Shown piece by piece: positions 7,363 to 10,818 of a stretch of DNA of 10,818 nt. The stretch is from an uncultured bacterium (GTDB lineage: Bacteria > Planctomycetota > Phycisphaerae > Phycisphaerales > SM1A02). Numbering within the stretch: position 1 is the stretch's first letter; each line of letters opens with the position of its first letter. The notes under the pieces were generated by a model. That model saw only the letters and a list, made by a program, of their open reading frames with translations. It searched no databases and was not told where the DNA came from. The stretch covers positions 1-10,818 of the forward strand of contig CAIOTP010000312.1 of NCBI GenBank assembly GCA_903861235.1, in the 5' to 3' direction. The position numbers and the translations under genes are program-made.

Positions 7363-7374
7363 CTACGCTATCGG
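7363..7374 (+). promoter_or_regulatory. Probable internal promoter element ahead of gspG
   Basis: CTACGCTATCGG lies in the 136-base gap between gspF and gspG (7341-7476), the only sizeable gap in the cluster. It matches the element at 3003-3014 in 9 of 12 positions. TACGCT is a weak TATAAT match and no -35 is seen. It would give a leader of about 100 bases. Between it and gspG, GCCGC (7384-7388) can pair with GCGGC (7407-7411), with an inner CGC/GCG pair (7391-7393, 7403-7405) closing an AT-rich loop. There is no U-tract, so this is a leader hairpin candidate rather than a terminator. A separate promoter would allow the pseudopilins to be made in excess over GspE and GspF. Confidence 0.4.
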
Positions 7375-7466
7375 ACGCCCTCGGCCGCTTCGCTTGGAAA
7401 TTGCGTGCGGCGAGGCATCGAAACCGGCCAAGCCCCGTTCCACGAGCCCGTCCGACATCCGCATCC

Positions 7467-7470
7467 GGAG
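7467..7470 (+). promoter_or_regulatory. Ribosome binding site that decides the gspG start
   Basis: GGAG at 7467-7470 is 6 bases before the ATG at 7477. This start gives the normal short basic leader before the RRGFTLLE cleavage site. An upstream in-frame ATG at 7405 would add 24 residues that resemble no prepilin leader and lacks such a site. Confidence 0.7.
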
Positions 7471-7476
7471 AGCACC

Positions 7477-7896
7477 ATGACCGCCCGAACCCGCCGCCGC
7501 CATCGCCGAGGCTTCACCCTGCTCGAGGTCATCATCGCCGTCACCATCGTGGCGCTGCTCGCCACGCTGGTGGCGCCCAACGTGATGCGCTTCCTGGGCA
7601 TCGCCAAGGAGCGCAAGGCGCAGGCCGACGTGAACAGCCTGGCCCAGCAGGTCCGCCTGTACCTGACCGAGCATGGCATGACGCGACCTGGCGACGACTT
7701 CGACCTGGAGCTGCTGTGCCAGGGCGACAACCCGATCCTGACCAACGCCAACGCCCTCAACGATCCGTGGGGACACCGGTACGTGATCGTGGTGCCGCCC
7801 TCGGTGAACACCGACTTCGACGTGGTCAGCTTCGGCGCCGACGGGCAGCCGGGCGGCGAAGGCGAGAACAAGGACATCGTCAACGGGGCGCGCTGA
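7477..7896 (+). CDS. gspG: Major pseudopilin GspG
   Basis: GspG is the main subunit of the T2SS pseudopilus. It is inserted in the inner membrane, cleaved and N-methylated by the prepilin peptidase, then polymerised. The 139-residue protein has a basic leader ending RRG (10-12), cleavage before F13, Glu at mature +5 (E17), and a hydrophobic helix to about residue 33. The C-terminus carries the GspG calcium-site region: NDPWGHRY (95-102), then DFDVVSFGADGQPGGEGENKDI (113-134). This is nearly the family consensus and distinguishes it from type IV pilins. Length is typical. gspH follows after 15 bases in the same reading frame, separated by the TGA at 7894. Confidence 0.95.
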   Translation: MTARTRRRHRRGFTLLEVIIAVTIVALLATLVAPNVMRFLGIAKERKAQADVNSLAQQVRLYLTEHGMTRPGDDFDLELLCQGDNPILTNANALNDPWGHRYVIVVPPSVNTDFDVVSFGADGQPGGEGENKDIVNGAR

Positions 7897-7911
7897 GCGC
7901 CGGGAGGGTGC

Positions 7912-8469
7912 ATGCGGCGCGGCTTCACCCTTCTGGAACTGATCATCGTCGCTTCGCTGCTGGCCCTGGTGGCGGCTCTGGTCGTGCCTCGCCTGGCCGG
8001 CATGACCCGACGCGAGGCGGATGTGGCGGCGGAGCGGCTCTCGGAGATCCTGGCCATGTTCGCGTTCCGCGACACCGCCGGCGCCCAGCAGACCGCCATC
8101 TGGATGAACCCGGACTCCGGCTGCGTGGAGCTGTGGAACCTGGAGTCGGATCCCGCCCGTCCCTCGGAACCGCCCCAGTGGGTGGCGGACCGTTTCGTGC
8201 AGGCGTTCCGGCTTCCTCCCGGCGTGGAGCTGACCGAAGTGAGCAGTGACGGACAACGCATGGTCGGCGACGAGTGGAGGATCCTCTCGGCGCCCGGAGG
8301 CTCACGCCCCCGCATCGAGATGCGGCTGGCGGCGGAGGGTCGTGACATCGTGCTCCTGCTCGAGCCCTCGGCGACCTCGCCGGTGCGGTACGACGACGGC
8401 AGCCTCCGCGAAGGCGGCCGCGTGGCGATCGACCTGGACGAGACCGGAAGGGACCGTGAGCCATGGTGA
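7912..8469 (+). CDS. gspH: Minor pseudopilin, GspH-like
   Basis: This 185-residue protein has a prepilin N-terminus: leader MRRG (1-4), cleavage before F5, Glu at +5 (E9), and a hydrophobic helix (LIIVASLLALVAALVVP, about 10-26). The rest is a poorly conserved globular domain rich in beta-like stretches, so the GspH name rests mainly on position between gspG and gspI, and on size. GspH would join the pseudopilus near its tip. The leader is only four residues and no longer one is possible, since the in-frame TGA of gspG is 15 bases upstream with no other start codon between. GGAGGG (7903-7908) precedes the ATG. The 3' end overlaps gspI by 7 bases. Confidence 0.75.
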   Translation: MRRGFTLLELIIVASLLALVAALVVPRLAGMTRREADVAAERLSEILAMFAFRDTAGAQQTAIWMNPDSGCVELWNLESDPARPSEPPQWVADRFVQAFRLPPGVELTEVSSDGQRMVGDEWRILSAPGGSRPRIEMRLAAEGRDIVLLLEPSATSPVRYDDGSLREGGRVAIDLDETGRDREPW

Positions 8470-8927
8470 GGCGCGGCCGAAGTCGTCGCGGCTTCGCGCT
8501 GCTCGATGCCATCCTGGGCGGCGCCATGCTGGCGCTGGGGCTGGCCGGCGTGGTCACGCTGTCTCAGCGTGCCCTGGCCATGCTGCAGCGTGGCGAGCGC
8601 GAGGCCATGGCCGCGGCCATGCTGGACGAGCTGCTGGGGCAGGTGATCACCGAGGGGCCTGGAGCCTTCACACGCAACCGCCAGGCGGCGGGCCGCATGC
8701 CCGAGCCGTGGCCCGACTGGGAGTTCACGGTGGACCTGGATGCGGGCGGTCTCGGCGACCCGATCACGGTGACCGCCACCGTGATCGATCCCACGGGCAC
8801 CTCCTTCCGCTGCGCCACTCGCGTTGCACCGCACGACGATCGGCTTCCGCCGGTGGAGCGGCAGCCCCCGGAACCCGTCGACCGGCGCGTCCGCTGGGAG
8901 CAGAAGGAGGCGGATCCCGATGGCTGA
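8463..8927 (+). CDS. gspI: Minor pseudopilin, GspI-like, with Asp at +5
   Basis: This 154-residue protein has a prepilin-type start: basic leader MVRRGRSRRG (1-10), then F11-A-L-L-D15 and a hydrophobic helix through about residue 34. Mature position +5 is Asp rather than the nearly invariant Glu. The remainder fits a short GspI: helix AMAAAMLDELLGQVI (48-62), then beta-strand-like FTVDLDAGG and ITVTATVIDPTG. In known systems GspI nucleates the tip complex with GspJ and GspK. Identity rests on the leader, length and position between H and J. It overlaps gspH by 7 bases and gspJ by 8 bases, so all three are probably translated as a coupled unit. The C-terminal 30 residues are Pro/Arg/Glu-rich. 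Confidence 0.8.
   Translation: MVRRGRSRRGFALLDAILGGAMLALGLAGVVTLSQRALAMLQRGEREAMAAAMLDELLGQVITEGPGAFTRNRQAAGRMPEPWPDWEFTVDLDAGGLGDPITVTATVIDPTGTSFRCATRVAPHDDRLPPVERQPPEPVDRRVRWEQKEADPDG
8904..8910 (+). promoter_or_regulatory. Ribosome binding site that decides the gspJ start
   Basis: AAGGAGG, a near-perfect Shine-Dalgarno inside the 3' end of gspI, is 9 bases before the ATG at 8920. It selects this start over the in-frame ATG at 8824, which would place 32 residues with no prepilin character ahead of the leader. Confidence 0.8.
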
Positions 8928-9924
8928 TCGCTCCCGAAGAGGCGGTTTCACCATCCTGGAGCTGGTGGTCGCGTTGCTGATCGCCGGCATCATCACGGCG
9001 GCCATCGCCTCATCGCTCTCGCAGCTGGGCCGGGCACGGGACGCGGCTCGGCTCCGCATGACCGCGACCCGCCGCGCCAGCGATGCGCTGGAAGCGATCC
9101 GCAGGGACATCCAGAGCGCCGTGCGAAGCAGCGACCTGTTCCTGACCCGCTTTCGGCTGGCTGGCGAGACGGTGCGGAGCGAGGGCCGCGAGCTGGACCG
9201 CGACCAGATGCTGCTCTTCAACGAGCGGCTGAAGCCCACTCGCACGCTCGACTACACCGGCGAGGGTCAGGAGTACGAGACGCAGTACCGCATCGAATCG
9301 GACGAGGGCGGCAGCGCGCTCTGGCGCCGCCGCGATCCCGTGCCCGACGAGTACGAGGCCGCAGGCGGCATCGCCGAGCCCGTGGGCGAGGGCGTGGTGG
9401 CGCTGCGGCTGGAGGCCTACGACGGCTCGGAGTGGCGGCAGGACTGGGACAGCGACGCCGACGGTCTGCCCCGAGCGGTTCGAGCCACCGTGACCGCGTC
9501 GGGCTCCAGACTGGGGGAAGCCGCCTTCGAGGATCCTCGCGCCCTGGTGACGCTTCGCACCGAGATTCCGATCGACCGCGTGGCTCCGCCGGCCCAGCCG
9601 GAGACCGAGGAGAAGCCCGGCACCGCCACCGATCCAGGCACCAGCGGCGACCCCACGGACGGCGGCGCCGCCCAGGCGAATCCCGGTGCGATCGTGGGTG
9701 GTGATGGTGGCGACGGTGGCGGCATGGTGGGTGGCAGTGGTGGCGGCGGCGGCGGCAAGGGCGGTGGCATGCGGCCGGGAGGACCAGGCCGAGGGCAGGG
9801 CCGCGGACCAGGTGGCGGCAACGGCCGCGGTGGCGCGAACGGCCAGGGCGGAGGCAGTGGTCGCGGCGGCGGCGTTCCCTTCCGACCTCCGGGCGGCCGA
9901 CCCGGTGCAGGAGGCGTGCAATGA
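8920..9924 (+). CDS. gspJ: Minor pseudopilin, GspJ-like, with Gly-rich C-terminal extension
   Basis: The 334-residue product has leader MADRSRRGG (1-9), cleavage before F10, Glu at +5 (E14) and a hydrophobic helix (LVVALLIAGIITAAIASSL, about 15-33). The globular part runs to about residue 220: DALEAIRRDIQSAVRSSD (56-73), a strand-rich middle, then VEVVALRLEAYDG-like and LPRAVRATVTAS segments typical of GspJ before a final strand LVTLRTEIPID. After this comes a Pro/Glu/Thr linker (about 222-250) and a strongly Gly-rich tail (about 252-334) with scattered Arg, Pro and Asn. Typical GspJ proteins are near 200 residues and lack this tail. GspJ would form part of the pseudopilus tip with I and K. 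ATGA overlap links it to gspK. Identification is good for the pseudopilin and GspJ core; the role of the tail is unknown. Confidence 0.85.
   Translation: MADRSRRGGFTILELVVALLIAGIITAAIASSLSQLGRARDAARLRMTATRRASDALEAIRRDIQSAVRSSDLFLTRFRLAGETVRSEGRELDRDQMLLFNERLKPTRTLDYTGEGQEYETQYRIESDEGGSALWRRRDPVPDEYEAAGGIAEPVGEGVVALRLEAYDGSEWRQDWDSDADGLPRAVRATVTASGSRLGEAAFEDPRALVTLRTEIPIDRVAPPAQPETEEKPGTATDPGTSGDPTDGGAAQANPGAIVGGDGGDGGGMVGGSGGGGGGKGGGMRPGGPGRGQGRGPGGGNGRGGANGQGGGSGRGGGVPFRPPGGRPGAGGVQ
9673..9921 (+). repeat. GGT/GGC-rich low-complexity tract encoding the GspJ tail
   Basis: The stretch is dominated by GGN codons with no fixed repeat unit, for example runs encoding GGSGGGGGGKGGG. It stays in frame with gspJ up to its stop, so it is coding. 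Such tracts are prone to length change by slippage, and the tail may vary in length between relatives. Confidence 0.75.
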
Positions 9925-10818
9925 GCCGTTCACGAAGGCGCCGCGGCGTGGTCTCCCTGACGGTGATCTGGGCCATCGCCATTGCCGCGGTGGTGGTCGC
10001 CGCCACACAGGTTCTCGCCTTCCGGCAGGCGGCGTTGGGCCGCGAGACGCTTGCCCGCACCCAGGCCCGTTGGGCCGCGCGTGCGGGCGTGGAGACCATG
10101 CTGGCGATCATGGAGTGGCACACCGCCAACCCGGATCCGGGTGATCCCATGGCGATGCCCCGCGACCTGGAAGCGAACGCCGCGGGCGAACTGGAGACCG
10201 GCTCCTGGGACATCCGCCACTTCATCGACGGCCGCGAATGGGCCGGTCCCATGGACGAGCACGCCAAACTGAACATCAACCTGGCCAGCCGCGGGGACCT
10301 GGAGCGGATTCCCGGCATGACCCAGGATGTGGTCGACTCGATCCTGGACTGGCGCGACCCCGACCACGAGGTGCAGGGCATCGGCGCGGAGCGTGACTAC
10401 TACCGCAACCGCAGCGTGGGCTACGAGCCCCGCAACGGCGACTTCCGGAGCATCGCGGAGCTGGAACTGGTGGCGGGCGCCTGGCCCAAGTCGGTCCGTG
10501 GCGAGGACTGGAACATGAACGGCCGCCTGGATCCCAACGAGGACGACGGTCGCGCAAGCCCCCCCGAGGACCGCAAGGACGGCGTGCTTGACCAGGGCTG
10601 GAGCGGCTTCCTGACGGCCGTCAGCCGCGGCAGCAGCAAGGCCATGAGCGGACAGGACCGGCTCGATCTTCGCCAGGCCTCTCCGGAGCAGATCATGCAG
10701 CGGACGGGGGTGGACGCCACCCAGGCGGCCGCCATCCAGAACTACGCGCGACAGCCCAACGCCTCGCTCGGGCAGTTGCTGGCGGTGCCCCTGGCCCAGG
10801 TCGGCTCCGCCCGCACCC
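9921..10818 (+). CDS. gspK: Minor pseudopilin GspK (3' end beyond window)
   Basis: There are 299 codons with no stop before the window ends. Leader MSRSRRRRG (1-9) is followed by VVSLTVIWAIAIAAVVVAA; position +5 is Thr, and GspK is the one pseudopilin family that normally lacks Glu there. The first GspK helical domain is clear: KLNINLASRGDLERIPGM (116-133), then VVDSILDWRDPD (137-148), DYYR and RNGDFRSIAELELVAG (171-186). A second copy, RLDLRQASPEQIMQRTGV (247-264) then AAAIQNYAR, follows. Between them is an EF-hand-like loop (D196-x-N-x-N-G-x-L-x-x-x-E207) and a degenerate second one (D220-G-x-L-D224). In known systems GspK caps the pseudopilus tip with I and J and binds calcium. The ATG overlaps the gspJ stop by 4 bases; GAGG (9911-9914) lies 6 bases upstream. 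Confidence 0.92.
   Translation, partial: MSRSRRRRGVVSLTVIWAIAIAAVVVAATQVLAFRQAALGRETLARTQARWAARAGVETMLAIMEWHTANPDPGDPMAMPRDLEANAAGELETGSWDIRHFIDGREWAGPMDEHAKLNINLASRGDLERIPGMTQDVVDSILDWRDPDHEVQGIGAERDYYRNRSVGYEPRNGDFRSIAELELVAGAWPKSVRGEDWNMNGRLDPNEDDGRASPPEDRKDGVLDQGWSGFLTAVSRGSSKAMSGQDRLDLRQASPEQIMQRTGVDATQAAAIQNYARQPNASLGQLLAVPLAQVGSART

Noticed and set aside
7405..7476. Earlier ATG for gspG at 7405
   Set aside because: The added 24 residues are not leader-like, there is no good ribosome binding site, and the ATG at 7477 has GGAG at 6 bases and gives a standard prepilin leader.
8824..8919. Earlier ATG for gspJ at 8824
   Set aside because: It would overlap gspI by about 100 bases and add 32 non-leader residues; the ATG at 8920 has AAGGAGG at 9 bases.
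7368..9245. 625-codon minus-strand open frame opposite gspG to gspJ
   Set aside because: Ser/Arg-rich, motif-free translation antisense to four genes with clear prepilin features.
9673..9921. Gly-codon tract as a tandem repeat array or CRISPR-like element
   Set aside because: No fixed unit or spacers; it is in frame with gspJ and ends at its stop, so it is low-complexity coding sequence.

Overview
The window is GC-rich throughout, with strong G/C preference at third codon positions. That bias is why long open frames appear antisense to the real genes. Gene content and style suggest a member of the Planctomycetota, possibly the Phycisphaerae. The pointers are an atypical sigma-70 factor with a long N-terminal extension, a type II secretion (T2SS) pseudopilin cluster with a calcium-loop-bearing GspK, and a secreted LTxxQ-type repeat protein. 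The taxonomic call is inference, because there is no rRNA or marker gene here.

Left part (1-2991): a sigma-70-family factor on the plus strand, preceded by a leader able to form a hairpin that displays AGGAG. It runs tail-to-tail, with a 14-base overlap, into a minus-strand MFS transporter gene. That gene is divergent, across only 40 bases, from a plus-strand gene for CoA-transferase subunit A that has no subunit B beside it.

Right part (3121-10818): a plus-strand run of eight tightly packed genes. It begins with a secreted protein containing three Spy/CpxP-like helical repeats, which overlaps gspE by 4 bases. Then come gspE (ATPase), gspF (inner-membrane platform), a 136-base gap, and gspG (major pseudopilin), gspH, gspI, gspJ and gspK (minor pseudopilins). 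gspK runs off the window. Most junctions are overlapping or nearly so, which implies translational coupling. GspE powers GspF-based assembly of a GspG pseudopilus, and H/I/J/K would form its tip complex. The secretin (GspD), GspC, GspL, GspM and prepilin peptidase (GspO) are not in the window.

Points of interest: the motif CTAC-R-Y-T occurs in all three gaps that precede plus-strand genes (2277, 3003, 7363) and, by eye, nowhere else; it is probably a -10-type promoter element. GspI has Asp instead of Glu at mature position +5. GspJ carries a long Gly-rich C-terminal tail. GspK has a perfect EF-hand-type loop. The sigma factor lacks the usual tryptophans of region 2 and most of region 3. I see no CRISPR array, tRNA, rRNA, insertion sequence or clear rho-independent terminator. 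The core is a recognisable T2SS locus with lineage-specific additions, not a wholly new system.
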